Shown: positions 32,485 to 41,372, counted from the stretch's first letter. The stretch is 64,000 nt of DNA from Lactovum miscens (GCF_014202895.1 NZ_JACHHV010000007.1:1-64000); one strand, 5' to 3'. Numbers and translations are program-made. The notes: generated from the letters alone by a model not told the origin.

Positions 32485-34028
32485 TGGCTTTTTCAATTAA
32501 ATTTAATGAAATTGAACTATCTGATATTGTTGATGGCTTTACCTCTATCCAACGAGATACAGGTGGAGGATTTACCACTAACTTACAGTCTTCGAATGGT
32601 GCACCTCAAACGACCCGATACGGTCAAGATTTTCTATTCAATACAGTCAATACTAAAACGATCACGGTGAATTATGTTCTCCATGGGAATTTATCAGACT
32701 GGACGTTAAAGAGAAATCGGATTGCTTCAATTCTGAACGTTACAACGCCCTCTCCATTGATCTTTGGAGATGAGCCAAACAAAGTCTGGTACGCAGTTGC
32801 TGACGGAAATCAGACACTGGCTGAAGACCTTACCACAATGACAGCTACCGGGGTGCTTACATTCTTGGTACCGTCTGGGATATCCGAATCAACTTATACT
32901 CAAACGCTTAATTCTGAAAATTCTGGCGGAGAAAATGGAACCATTACAAAAAATAGTGATGGTTCTTATAGTGCTTTGATAAATAATCAGGGCTCACTTG
33001 AAACATTTCCTACTGTCAAAATAAAGTTCCCTTCTGACAATGGCTATGTTGGAATAGTTGGTCAAAGTGGACTGATCGAAGTTGGAAATAAAGAAGAAGC
33101 AGACACTCAAAGTTATCTTTACAACGAAAAAATGTTAGATGCTTCTGGAAGTACACTGTTTTCAAAACTCACACAAGCTTCGATTACACAAAGCCCAGCT
33201 AACAATGGCGTTGCTTTAAACGGAACTTTAAAATATGACGGTGATGGTATACGCCTTGGAAATTATGGAACTGGATCCAGTTATCATGGCGGTGTACTTA
33301 AATTTGATGTCCCAACCGATTTGAGCGGCCATAAAGGCGCTAAAAACTGGTACTCATGGTTTAATATCTTTTTCTGGGCGCAGGCTTTTGGTCAAACAGG
33401 TATTATTCAGCTTTGGTACATGGATAAAAATGATGTACCAATCATCATGAATGAAGTTGTGAAATCTGATATGTCTGGCAATACTGCTTACTGGAAAGGC
33501 TGGGTTGCAGATGGAAAAGGTGGAATTAGGTTAATTACGCAGGCTTCATTTCAAGCAAACAACGCTGAATCTAATCAATCGTCCCCTAACGCTATGTATT
33601 GGCAAGGTGGGGGCGCACAAGATCTATTAAAAAATGGCGCTAATATCGGGTTTTATTGGTATGGCAGGCATAATTTCTATGTTCCTGAAATTGAAAATAT
33701 GGAAGTTGATCATATCTATGTTGACTTAGGCGCTTATAGTAACAAGTCAATGGTAAGTAATATTTCACTTCGGAAACTAACTTTTGAAGAACAGAACGAA
33801 ACTTTATATAAAGATGTTCCTAATAAATTTTCTGCTAATTCAGAACTTAACATCGATATGAATAATGGAAAGATCATTAAAGACAGTCTTCCAACAAATA
33901 ACTTATTTGTTTTAGGCTCGAAGTTCTTTTCACTCCCACCAGGACAAAGCGAGCTAAAGATTATTCCTTCCAGTTGGTTTACAGGAGATCTTGATATAGA
34001 AGTAACATGGATTGAGAGGAACCTATAA
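32484..34028 (+). CDS. distal tail protein (Dit), enlarged
   Basis: A 514-residue Dit, hub of the baseplate. Residues 1-135 match the Dit ring domain (FSIKFNEIELSDIVDGF, RNRIASILNV), and residues about 440-514 the rest, but about 250 extra residues with GNYGTGSSYHGGVLKF and NWYSWFNIFFWAQAFGQ are inserted, a beta-sandwich carbohydrate-binding-like module. Such 'evolved Dit' proteins assist host binding. Overlaps the tape measure stop and the next start. Confidence 0.82.
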   Translation: MAFSIKFNEIELSDIVDGFTSIQRDTGGGFTTNLQSSNGAPQTTRYGQDFLFNTVNTKTITVNYVLHGNLSDWTLKRNRIASILNVTTPSPLIFGDEPNKVWYAVADGNQTLAEDLTTMTATGVLTFLVPSGISESTYTQTLNSENSGGENGTITKNSDGSYSALINNQGSLETFPTVKIKFPSDNGYVGIVGQSGLIEVGNKEEADTQSYLYNEKMLDASGSTLFSKLTQASITQSPANNGVALNGTLKYDGDGIRLGNYGTGSSYHGGVLKFDVPTDLSGHKGAKNWYSWFNIFFWAQAFGQTGIIQLWYMDKNDVPIIMNEVVKSDMSGNTAYWKGWVADGKGGIRLITQASFQANNAESNQSSPNAMYWQGGGAQDLLKNGANIGFYWYGRHNFYVPEIENMEVDHIYVDLGAYSNKSMVSNISLRKLTFEEQNETLYKDVPNKFSANSELNIDMNNGKIIKDSLPTNNLFVLGSKFFSLPPGQSELKIIPSSWFTGDLDIEVTWIERNL

Positions 34029-35818
34029 TGCAATTGAATATCCATGGAACTAATTTGAAAATTGTTGGATTTATTGACAATGATATTCCAGGGTTGCCTT
34101 CATTTTTTAATGATAACTTCCATACTTATCTCGCTGAAGGCGCCGCAACCTTTGATTTTACAGTCAACAAATTTAAAAAAGGTGTCTTACAAGATTATTG
34201 CCAATATCTTAATGAGCAATCTTACATTAGTCTTAATTACAACAGTAGAGATTATTTATTTTACGTGGCGAATTTAATTGATAACGATCAGTTTATCACT
34301 TTATCTTGCGAATCATTGAATCTTGAAATGATCAACGAAAACGTGAATCCGTTCACTTCAACGACCGCTCAAACGATTGAGTGGTACATTGCTTCAATGG
34401 GTATCTTATCCTATGCAAAAATCACTTTAGGGATTAATGAATTATCAAGTTTGACTAAAACATTAAGCTATGACAGTCAAGATACGAAGCTTGCTCGATT
34501 GCTTGCTTTAGTTGGTGATTTTGGCGGTGAGTTTGAATTCATTACAGCTTTAAATAGTGATGGCACTCTTCAGAGTATTACGCTCAATCTTTATCGAGCA
34601 AATGACGGAAATCAAATCCAAGGAGTAGGGAAAAAGCGTGATGATGTCACGCTTTTTTATGGCAAAAATGTTGTTGGGATAGAACGACAGGTTGATAAAA
34701 CGCAGATTTTTAACGCAACAACCGTAACTGATTCTAACGATGCAGTCAATTGGAACGCCTCTGCTTGGTCGGTTAACAATGCGAACGGCCAAGAGGAATT
34801 CTATAAGAGAGCTGGAAGTGATACAGCTTATGCACCACTTTCGAATGTAATGTATCCATCTCAAACCTCTTCTGATTCCTCAGATACATGGATCAGAAAA
34901 GACCTTTCGGCTAGTGCAACGAGCGCGGATGATCTCTGGGCTTATGCGCTTAGTCAGTTTAAACTTTATGCTTATGCAATTGTTACATATGTAGTAACCG
35001 CAAGTAGCAAGCTCCTGTCTGAAACTGTAGGCAATGGAACACCTCTCGCGATTGGTGACACGATAATTATTCAGGACGATAATTTCCCAAGTGGTTTGAT
35101 CTTATCTGCTCGAGTGTCTGAAATGCAAATTAGTTTTTCAAATCCAGCGAATAACGTTATTACTTTTTCTAATTTTACGAAACTTCAAAGTCAAGTTTCA
35201 GACGATTTAATAAGTCAAATGAATGCTTTGGTCGACGCAGCCACTCCTTATCGTTGTGAGGTCTGGACGACAAACGGAACAAGCTTTAAAAATGGTACTG
35301 GCTCAACAGAGTTACAAGCGCATGTCTTTAAAGGTTCTGATGTTACTGAGGTAACCCCTGATACTATTCAGTGGATCGCAGATGGTACGCCTATCAGTTC
35401 TGGAAATGGCGGTAACTCACCTAATTTAACAGTCAATGCAAGTGAGATATTTCAAAAATCAGTGATCAGTTATCAAGCAACTTTTGGAACTAGAACTTAC
35501 AACAGCCCTGATATCACAATGCTTGATGTTTCAGACGGTACAAGTCCAATCAATCTAGTTATTGAATCGAGCAATGGTTACCAGTTTAAAAATAATATCA
35601 TCAATACTGTTTTAACTGCAAGGCTTTATCAAGATAACAACGAAATTGATACTGATGGGACTGAATTTGTCTATGTATGGACAAAAATTAATGCAGATGG
35701 CGCGGTTGATACTACTTGGAATTTACAACATCAAGCAGGGTCAAAATCAATCACAATCACTAATAGCGATTTACAACAAAGGGCAACATTTGATTGTGTT
35801 GCAACCTCACTATTTTAA
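34028..35818 (+). CDS. tail-associated hub protein (Tal-like)
   Basis: A 596-residue protein. Residues 1-390 resemble the gp27-like tail hub (FHTYLAEGAATFDFTVNKF, NLIDNDQFITLSCE, GDFGGEFEFI), and the last 200 residues carry two Ig-like beta modules with SFKNGTGSTELQAHVF and QFKNNIINTVLTARLYQ. No lysozyme or peptidase domain is visible at the C-terminus, so wall digestion probably relies on the tape measure domain. Overlaps Dit by one base. Confidence 0.8.
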   Translation: MQLNIHGTNLKIVGFIDNDIPGLPSFFNDNFHTYLAEGAATFDFTVNKFKKGVLQDYCQYLNEQSYISLNYNSRDYLFYVANLIDNDQFITLSCESLNLEMINENVNPFTSTTAQTIEWYIASMGILSYAKITLGINELSSLTKTLSYDSQDTKLARLLALVGDFGGEFEFITALNSDGTLQSITLNLYRANDGNQIQGVGKKRDDVTLFYGKNVVGIERQVDKTQIFNATTVTDSNDAVNWNASAWSVNNANGQEEFYKRAGSDTAYAPLSNVMYPSQTSSDSSDTWIRKDLSASATSADDLWAYALSQFKLYAYAIVTYVVTASSKLLSETVGNGTPLAIGDTIIIQDDNFPSGLILSARVSEMQISFSNPANNVITFSNFTKLQSQVSDDLISQMNALVDAATPYRCEVWTTNGTSFKNGTGSTELQAHVFKGSDVTEVTPDTIQWIADGTPISSGNGGNSPNLTVNASEIFQKSVISYQATFGTRTYNSPDITMLDVSDGTSPINLVIESSNGYQFKNNIINTVLTARLYQDNNEIDTDGTEFVYVWTKINADGAVDTTWNLQHQAGSKSITITNSDLQQRATFDCVATSLF

Positions 35819-35832
35819 AAAGGAGAAAATAA

Positions 35833-36954
35833 ATGACAATTGTTTCAAGTGGTCAAATAACAATGACAGATTTGACAGATGGAATGCAATTAAATGCTTT
35901 CATCACAGCAAGTGGTGTAACTACGCAAACTTATGATGCAACCGCTCAAACGTGGTCACCCAGTTATGCAACAACAGCTCAAGTGCTTACGCTTAATCTT
36001 ACTAAAGCAGGTAGTGTTACTTCAGTATTAAGTGGATTGTCTGGTGCAATCACATGGACTCGGACAGACGGGACAACGGCAACGACTATTACTTCCACTG
36101 TTACGACAGATACGCAATATCTTGGCGGTACGGGTAACAGCGTTCTAACCACTAAAGTTAACGTTCCTATTGCTAACTCAGCTTCACGGTTTACTGCTTC
36201 GGGTCTTTGGGTAGATCCAATTACTGGACTTAACGTTCCATTTTCAGCAGTGCTTGATTTAACAGTAATGCAACTCGCTAAGTCTGCAATACTTGTTAAT
36301 GTTTATGCAGGGAATGGCGGTGCATTTTACAATAGCCTACCAGCTAGCTTAACAATTAATGCAGATCTTTATAAAGGTGGAGCATTATCTGCAGGAAATA
36401 AACAAATCTTCTTCGGATATGCAGATAGTACTGTCACAACAACAGGTTCAACTGGCTATAATGCGAATCTTGGTCTTGGCTGGCACTTATGTAGCGCATC
36501 TACAACAGGTCAAACCCCTAATGTCGTAGCAGGTACAAATACTACCGCACAGGGAATTCTAACAGTTACACCCACAGTTATTACAAATGCTCAAAGTTTC
36601 AAAGCAGTAATCATTGACGAAGCTGGCGGAACTGCAGGAACTGTAGTCAGTGGTATCACTACACTTTTAGATTATTCAGATCCTATCACTTGCACTATTG
36701 ATAGCACAGCTGGAAGTATATTTAAGAATGGTGCAGGAACTACAACACTTACTTGTCGGGTATTTCAATCAGGTGCAGAGATTGATACAGGTGGAACTAC
36801 TTATACTTATAAATGGTCTCAAAGAGATCAAAACGGAACGTTAAACGCTAACTTTGGCGGTACAGGTGTGCAGTACAAAACTGGTAAAACGATCAGTGTT
36901 GCTGCAACAGATATCACTGTTAAGGCTCAATACACGTGTGAGGTGAATCTATGA
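35833..36954 (+). CDS. baseplate protein with Ig-like modules
   Basis: A 373-residue Thr/Ser-rich beta protein. It opens MTIVSSGQITMTDLTDG, like the receptor-binding protein gene downstream, and ends with a module (IFKNGAGTTTLTCRVFQSG) homologous to those at the Tal end. It is probably a baseplate connector between Tal and the receptor-binding protein. AAGGAGA precedes the ATG; the stop overlaps the next start (ATGA). Confidence 0.65.
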   Translation: MTIVSSGQITMTDLTDGMQLNAFITASGVTTQTYDATAQTWSPSYATTAQVLTLNLTKAGSVTSVLSGLSGAITWTRTDGTTATTITSTVTTDTQYLGGTGNSVLTTKVNVPIANSASRFTASGLWVDPITGLNVPFSAVLDLTVMQLAKSAILVNVYAGNGGAFYNSLPASLTINADLYKGGALSAGNKQIFFGYADSTVTTTGSTGYNANLGLGWHLCSASTTGQTPNVVAGTNTTAQGILTVTPTVITNAQSFKAVIIDEAGGTAGTVVSGITTLLDYSDPITCTIDSTAGSIFKNGAGTTTLTCRVFQSGAEIDTGGTTYTYKWSQRDQNGTLNANFGGTGVQYKTGKTISVAATDITVKAQYTCEVNL

Positions 36955-37130
36955 TGACTAGTAAATTTTATGCAAATATCGAACTGGGCGGAGAGATTAC
37001 ACAAGTAAGTTTTGAAGCTAAAGATGCAAGCGACGTGATCGAGCAGATATGGCGCACTTATGGAATTTCTACTCCTATTATTGAAATATGGGAAGAGGTA
37101 GTAGCAAATGACGATAGTAGCGAGCAATAA
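36951..37130 (+). CDS. 59-residue baseplate-region protein
   Basis: Small acidic protein starting MMTSKFYANIELGGEITQ, with a long helix and a IIEIWEEV strand. It overlaps the upstream gene by four bases and the downstream gene by 23, so it is tightly packed and probably real. Similar short proteins sit between baseplate genes in streptococcal and lactococcal phages; function unknown. Confidence 0.6.
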   Translation: MMTSKFYANIELGGEITQVSFEAKDASDVIEQIWRTYGISTPIIEIWEEVVANDDSSEQ

Positions 37131-38079
37131 CTATACGATCAGTAAGGTTTCTGATGGTTCTCCAGGTTCACCAGGTCCAACTGGTGCGCCTGGTCAAATC
37201 TATCAGCAGACGACAGAGCCAACGACTAAAGTAGTGAATATGCTTTGGCAATATACTGGAACTTCTTCAATCACTGCTAGTGGCGCGACAATAGCGCCTA
37301 GTAACATCTATGTCTGGACTGGAACGACTTGGATACTTTGGTCGATTACAGTTGCTAATTTAATTGCAGATAAACTTTCGTCAATAGTATCTACACTTGG
37401 TGATGTAACTTCTGGTAGTATTACTAACGAAATTAATGTTGGAAGTAATAATGGGGGGAATAATGTATTAGACACAGGAACGGTCGTAGTTGATAACTAT
37501 GGAATCACATTTAATTTTGATCATCTTATCAATTCAATAAAAGATAGTTCACAACAAAATAACTTTGGGACAGATGGAATAATATTATCCAAGTTTGATA
37601 CAAGCGGGTATGTCACTAAATCAATATCTGCAAATGTAAATACGGGTATTGATGTTAATGATGGTAACGGTAATCAAACGGATATAGATAGTTCCTCTTT
37701 TAATATTTTAGATAGCAATAGTAATTCTACAAAAATAACTTCCACAGGAATAACAGTAAAAGGTAAAGATCTTTCTAATACTTATAGTACTTCAGAAATT
37801 GCTGTAGGAACTTGGATAGATGGAAAAACCATTTACAGAAAAACTTTTTCTATAACAGGCATATCAGCTGGAACAAATTATAATCATGGGATTGCTAATA
37901 TTGATCAAATTGTAGAGCTTCATGGATTGTTTAATAATGGGACAACATTTACCATGCTTCCACTTATGGGCTATGCTAGACAGGTTCAAGCTACAAGATC
38001 ACAGTTTCAATTTAATGGCGGAAGTGAAGCAACAGGGGATAAATATACAATCACTATTTCTTACACTAAAACAGTTTAA
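37108..38079 (+). CDS. receptor-binding protein
   Basis: A 323-residue protein: MTIVASNNYTISKVSDG start, a collagen-like GSPGSPGPTGAPGQ turn (about 18-31), a helical neck (LIADKLSSIVSTLGD), a beta shaft with NGGN and TDIDSSS turns, and a C-terminal head (about 225-323) with GTWIDGKTIYRKTFSI, the type of head seen in lactococcal receptor-binding proteins that bind cell-wall polysaccharide. It is last in the tail module, as expected. AAGAGGT precedes the ATG. Confidence 0.78.
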   Translation: MTIVASNNYTISKVSDGSPGSPGPTGAPGQIYQQTTEPTTKVVNMLWQYTGTSSITASGATIAPSNIYVWTGTTWILWSITVANLIADKLSSIVSTLGDVTSGSITNEINVGSNNGGNNVLDTGTVVVDNYGITFNFDHLINSIKDSSQQNNFGTDGIILSKFDTSGYVTKSISANVNTGIDVNDGNGNQTDIDSSSFNILDSNSNSTKITSTGITVKGKDLSNTYSTSEIAVGTWIDGKTIYRKTFSITGISAGTNYNHGIANIDQIVELHGLFNNGTTFTMLPLMGYARQVQATRSQFQFNGGSEATGDKYTITISYTKTV

Positions 38080-38107
38080 AAAAAAAATAAAAAAGGACAA
38101 AACAAAA

Positions 38108-38425
38108 ATGGAAAAATCAATTGATTTAATCGTAGTACTTTGGAATACAGGCGTAATTAGCGCTATCGCAATCTGGGCTATCCGTCTACTGCAGGCACAC
38201 ACTAAAAACCAACGACTAAAAGTACTTGAAAGTTATGCAGGACAGGCAGTATCAGACGTCAAGGATCCAGCAAACGTAACTGATGATGAAATGCAGGTTG
38301 CAACGATCAAGCTTATTAGTCTGATCAATCAAAGTGGGTTAAAACTTAAAGTTCCCGAAGATCAAGCACAAGCATTGCTCAAAGGCGCGGTTAATGGCTT
38401 GAAATCATTGCTCAAAGTAGCTTAG
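38108..38425 (+). CDS. holin (LLH-like)
   Basis: A 105-residue protein with one N-terminal transmembrane helix (about 6-28) and a soluble helical tail ending GAVNGLKSLLKVA, the plan of LL-H family holins. It starts at ATG 38108 after AAAAGGA. Would form the membrane lesion releasing endolysin at lysis. Confidence 0.75.
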   Translation: MEKSIDLIVVLWNTGVISAIAIWAIRLLQAHTKNQRLKVLESYAGQAVSDVKDPANVTDDEMQVATIKLISLINQSGLKLKVPEDQAQALLKGAVNGLKSLLKVA

Positions 38426-38432
38426 AAATCGG

Positions 38433-38759
38433 GTGAGTATGAATGACTGGACAAGTAAGTTGCAACTCATTGGCTTAATATTTACTGTTATTGGAGGAAC
38501 GTTCGGAGGGTTTGCAATAATCCTCCGAATGCTTAAAGGCTACATTTTAAATGATTTCAACAATACAATGGAAAAGCTTGATATGACTATGCAAGAATTA
38601 AGAAATGATTTAACAGAATCTCGTATTGAACGTAAAGAAAATGATAAAAAGCTCTTTGATATTTCAGATGTTCATACTAAAGAAATTTACGCTATTAAAG
38701 GTCGTGTACAAACCCTTGAAGTCGTAAATCATATTGGAAAAGGAGAAAAATATGACTAA
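38433..38759 (+). CDS. membrane-anchored coiled-coil lysis accessory
   Basis: A 108-residue protein with one transmembrane helix (about 10-32) then a coiled coil (MEKLDMTMQELRNDLTE). Start may be GTG at 38433 or ATG at 38439. The reverse order of XhlA-type proteins, but a similar size and place beside holin; could be a second holin or antiholin. Confidence 0.55.
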   Translation: MSMNDWTSKLQLIGLIFTVIGGTFGGFAIILRMLKGYILNDFNNTMEKLDMTMQELRNDLTESRIERKENDKKLFDISDVHTKEIYAIKGRVQTLEVVNHIGKGEKYD

Positions 38760-38919
38760 AAATATAAATGAAAATATTTTTAAGTTTCATGATCCAATAA
38801 AATTTTCAGATAGGCAAAAAGTGAGTATACCTGTGAAACAATCAGATGAGCTAAATGTAGACTATATTAGCATCAATGGGAATATCAAGAAGCTCGAAAG
38901 AATAGAAGGAGAATCATAA
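38752..38919 (+). CDS. small hypothetical lysis-module protein
   Basis: A 55-residue charged protein starting MTKNINENIFKFHDPIK. AAAGGAGA precedes the ATG by seven bases. It overlaps both neighbours slightly, and its stop (TAA at 38917-38919) shares a base with the endolysin ATG, so it is translationally coupled. Unknown function. Confidence 0.5.
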   Translation: MTKNINENIFKFHDPIKFSDRQKVSIPVKQSDELNVDYISINGNIKKLERIEGES

Positions 38920-40007
38920 TGGCTTTAAACGGAATCGACATCTCGAGTTGGCAGGCAGGAATAGACTTATCAAAAGTACCCGCTGACTTCGTGATCATCA
39001 AGGCGACAGAGGGAACGAATTACGTTAACCCTGACTTCAAACGTGCTGCAGACCAAACTATAGCAAGTGGTAAACTTCTCGGTATTTACCACTTTGCAGG
39101 TGGTGGAAACCCACAGCAAGAAGCAGACTACTTTATTAATGCTGTAAAACCGTACATAGGTAAAGCTGCACTCTTTCTAGATTTTGAAGCAGGCGCAATC
39201 AACGCTTGGGGTGCAAATGGAGCGAAGCAGTGGCTTGATTACGTGGCGAGTAAGACGGGAGTTAATCCAATCCTCTACACGTCTGCTAGTGTAACTCGTC
39301 AGTTTGACTGGACAGAAATTGCTAAAACCTATGGCTTGTGGCGTGCGCAATACTCAGATAATGTACCCGGTGGATATACGGACCCATGGACAGACGGAAA
39401 AGGTCAAGGTGCTTGGCCAGCTGTAGCAATTTACCAGTACGAGAATCTTGGCCAGTTACCTGGTTACGGCGGAAACCTCGACCTTGATCAAGCAAACATG
39501 ACACGTGAAGCGTGGGGGCGATATGCAGCAGTTGGAGGGCAATACGTCGCACCAACTGCGCCAACAGCACCCGCACAACCAGTCAGATCAATCGCAGGTA
39601 AAAGCCTCGAAACGCTCGCTGGAGAAGTTCAAGCCGGTTTATGGGACTCAGGCACTGCACGATCAAATGCACTGGGGCAATATGCAGTGGGAGTACAAGC
39701 CATTGTCAACGAGCGTGCAGGTACAGTTACAGCCCAGCAATCACACGAAACCCTTACCAGTGAAACCCTTGCAGGACACTACGGGAATGGGAATGATCGT
39801 ATGTTCTTGCTTGGCTCTTATTATGATGTGGTCCAAGCGGCTATTAATGGTAAGAAAGTAGTTTCAAGTTCTACATACACCGTAAAAGGTGGGGATAGTT
39901 TAAGTGCAATTGCTGCAGCACTTGGCACCTCAGTAGAACATATAGTTCAAACTAATGGTATTAAAGACCCAAACTTAATTTATCCCGGTCAGGTTTTGGT
40001 CTTTTAA
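38919..40007 (+). CDS. endolysin 1: GH25 muramidase with CW_7 repeats and LysM
   Basis: A 362-residue lysin. GH25 catalytic domain at 1-205 (GIDISSWQAGIDLSKV with Asp6, FLDFEAG near 87 with acid residues, AVAIYQYEN), then two Cpl-7-like (CW_7) wall-binding repeats (about 227-264 and 283-315) and a LysM at 318-362 (YTVKGGDSLSAIAAALGT). Cleaves the glycan N-acetylmuramate linkage. It has no signal peptide, so it needs the holin. CW_7 plus LysM in one lysin is an uncommon mix. Confidence 0.92.
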   Translation: MALNGIDISSWQAGIDLSKVPADFVIIKATEGTNYVNPDFKRAADQTIASGKLLGIYHFAGGGNPQQEADYFINAVKPYIGKAALFLDFEAGAINAWGANGAKQWLDYVASKTGVNPILYTSASVTRQFDWTEIAKTYGLWRAQYSDNVPGGYTDPWTDGKGQGAWPAVAIYQYENLGQLPGYGGNLDLDQANMTREAWGRYAAVGGQYVAPTAPTAPAQPVRSIAGKSLETLAGEVQAGLWDSGTARSNALGQYAVGVQAIVNERAGTVTAQQSHETLTSETLAGHYGNGNDRMFLLGSYYDVVQAAINGKKVVSSSTYTVKGGDSLSAIAAALGTSVEHIVQTNGIKDPNLIYPGQVLVF

Positions 40008-40033
40008 TATATTTAAAAAAGAAGGGGGAAATA

Positions 40034-40759
40034 ATGACAACAAAATCAGATGTCGCTAATTGGGTAACCAATAACACTGGCAAATACTTAGATTTTGATG
40101 GGGCTTACGGAACACAATGCTTTGATCTCATCAATTTTTATGTTAATGATTTATTTAGTAAGGTTGGGGTAATCCAAGCAGCTGGAGGAGCTGCAAAAAA
40201 TATTCCCGACTGGCTTCAATCACATCTTGGATGGGAAAAGTTTTATTGGAGTAATGAATCTGATCTTAAATATGGAGATATTATTACTTGGAATGCTTAC
40301 CCAGGGACAACAAGTCCAGAATTTGGTCATGTAGCAATTTATATTGGTAACAGTCAAAAATTTGAGACAAATGGTGGTACTGGTTCTGGATATGGCTCAG
40401 GAGATAATGCAACAATTAGGACATTGGTCACAGGTGGGGCTTACATGGCGGTAAGGCCACCAATTATAGATGATACAGACAATCCCTCAAACAACACTAA
40501 TAAAAAAGGAGAAACAACAATGCAATGCACATTTACTACAGGAGACGGTACAATTTTCTATTTCAATGGTTATGATAAAATCATTGCTTTAAATAATTTA
40601 GACCAACTTACAATGATTAATGACCTTTACCTTAAAAATAATGGTCAGGCAATGCCTCATTATGCATGGACTCCACAAGCTGCTTGGTACAAACGCCTAG
40701 TTGAAGCAACTGGTGCAAAATGCGTAAGCACAGATGGCACACCTTATGGAATGTATTAA
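40034..40759 (+). CDS. endolysin 2: CHAP domain with C-terminal binding domain
   Basis: A 241-residue lysin. CHAP amidase/endopeptidase domain at about 5-148 with Cys29 in GTQCFDLINF and His99 in EFGHVAIYIG; linker DDTDNPSNNTNKKGET; a C-terminal domain (about 163-241) with TIFYFNGYDKIIALNN. AAGGGGGA precedes the ATG. A second, in-frame ribosome binding site and ATG at 40520 would yield the C-terminal domain alone. It is unusual to find a full second endolysin after GH25; together they would cut glycan and peptide bonds. Confidence 0.85.
   Translation: MTTKSDVANWVTNNTGKYLDFDGAYGTQCFDLINFYVNDLFSKVGVIQAAGGAAKNIPDWLQSHLGWEKFYWSNESDLKYGDIITWNAYPGTTSPEFGHVAIYIGNSQKFETNGGTGSGYGSGDNATIRTLVTGGAYMAVRPPIIDDTDNPSNNTNKKGETTMQCTFTTGDGTIFYFNGYDKIIALNNLDQLTMINDLYLKNNGQAMPHYAWTPQAAWYKRLVEATGAKCVSTDGTPYGMY
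40508..40522 (+). promoter_or_regulatory. internal translation start inside endolysin 2
   Basis: GGAG at 40508-40511, eight bases, ATG at 40520-40522, in frame with the CHAP gene (codon 163). The start falls exactly at the linker/binding-domain border and would produce a 79-residue free binding subunit, as known for enterococcal Lys170 and clostridial CTP1L lysins. Confidence 0.6.
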
Positions 40760-40792
40760 GAAAGAAGGTGAAAACCCTCGTTTTCTATTATT

Positions 40793-40820
40793 AGCCCTGA
40801 CAAAAGTTGGGGCTTTTTTT
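40793..40820 (+). terminator. late-operon terminator
   Basis: AGCCC (40793-40797)/GGGCT (40810-40814) with an extended imperfect stem, then T7. It follows the lysis genes by about 35 bases and ends the late transcript. Confidence 0.75.
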
Positions 40821-40858
40821 AATGCTCTGTTAACATTTTTATTAAAAAAAGGTAAACT

Positions 40859-40884
40859 ATTAACATTGTATGACCAATGTTAAT
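40859..40884. repeat. 10-bp palindrome near the right end
   Basis: ATTAACATTG (40859-40868) and CAATGTTAAT (40875-40884) are perfect inverted arms with a 6-base centre. The AATGTTAA word recalls the origin iterons at 12111-12180. Lies between the late terminator and the last prophage gene; an operator or initiator site is possible. Confidence 0.45.
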
Positions 40885-40913
40885 AGAAGAAGTTTCCGGA
40901 ATAGTAGCTTTTT

Positions 40914-40922
40914 TGCTATAAT
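40914..40922 (+). promoter_or_regulatory. extended -10 promoter of the right-end gene
   Basis: TG at 40914-40915, C, TATAAT at 40917-40922. Independent promoter after the late terminator, 50 bases before the zinc-ribbon gene, so this gene can be expressed in the lysogen. Confidence 0.6.
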
Positions 40923-40974
40923 GACTTAAAATGAACAATAAAAATAAAGTATATTAATAAGGGAGACGCATGGT

Positions 40975-41181
40975 ATGAGCTATTATAATCACATGAACGA
41001 TCAACCGGATAAACGGTTAAAGTGTAGTAGTTGTGGAAAACCATTTAATTACACAATTAGCGATGGATCAATGTCAGGAGAACATGACTGGGCACCTATA
41101 GTTTGCCCTTGGTGTGGCTCTCATAATGGTAAAGTTCATGGAGGAGCTACTATATCTGTATGGACTAGTAAAATTGAATAG
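40975..41181 (+). CDS. zinc-ribbon protein, prophage right end
   Basis: A 68-residue protein with two CxxC pairs, CSSCGKPF and CPWCGSH, about 30 residues apart: a zinc ribbon. GGGAG precedes the ATG. It sits outside the late operon with its own promoter and terminator, the classic position for a lysogenic-conversion gene. Function unknown. Confidence 0.65.
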   Translation: MSYYNHMNDQPDKRLKCSSCGKPFNYTISDGSMSGEHDWAPIVCPWCGSHNGKVHGGATISVWTSKIE

Positions 41182-41213
41182 TTTAGAAACAATAAAAAAA
41201 TAATAGATTAAAA

Positions 41214-41233
41214 GGCCTCTCTTGAGGCTTTTT
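41214..41233 (+). terminator. terminator after the zinc-ribbon gene
   Basis: GCCTC (41215-41219), loop TCTT, GAGGC (41224-41228), then T5. Last phage signal before the attachment region. Confidence 0.7.
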
Positions 41234-41237
41234 AAAG

Positions 41238-41255
41238 GGGGCAAAAAAGGGGCAA
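41238..41255. repeat. right arm-type repeat
   Basis: Exact copy of 2937-2954 (GGGGCAAAAAAGGGGCAA), same orientation. In the circular phage these two sites would lie on either side of attP, 62 and 112 bases from the core. Confidence 0.5.
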
Positions 41256-41363
41256 AAAGAGTAAAAAAGTGAACTTTTATATACTTTTTAAACTATTTTA
41301 ATTGTCATAGATTGCTTGATTTACCTATAATTTGCAACAAATTGCGAAGATATATATCAACCG

Positions 41364-41372
41364 TGGTATAAT
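41364..41372 (+). promoter_or_regulatory. extended -10 of the LCP gene at attR
   Basis: TG (41364-41365), G, TATAAT (41367-41372), then six bases to the ATG at 41379. The predicted +1 falls at the start codon, so the mRNA would be leaderless; no ribosome binding site is present. The TG dinucleotide here is phage-derived, and the host copy at 2849-2857 has the same TGnTATAAT form. Confidence 0.65.
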
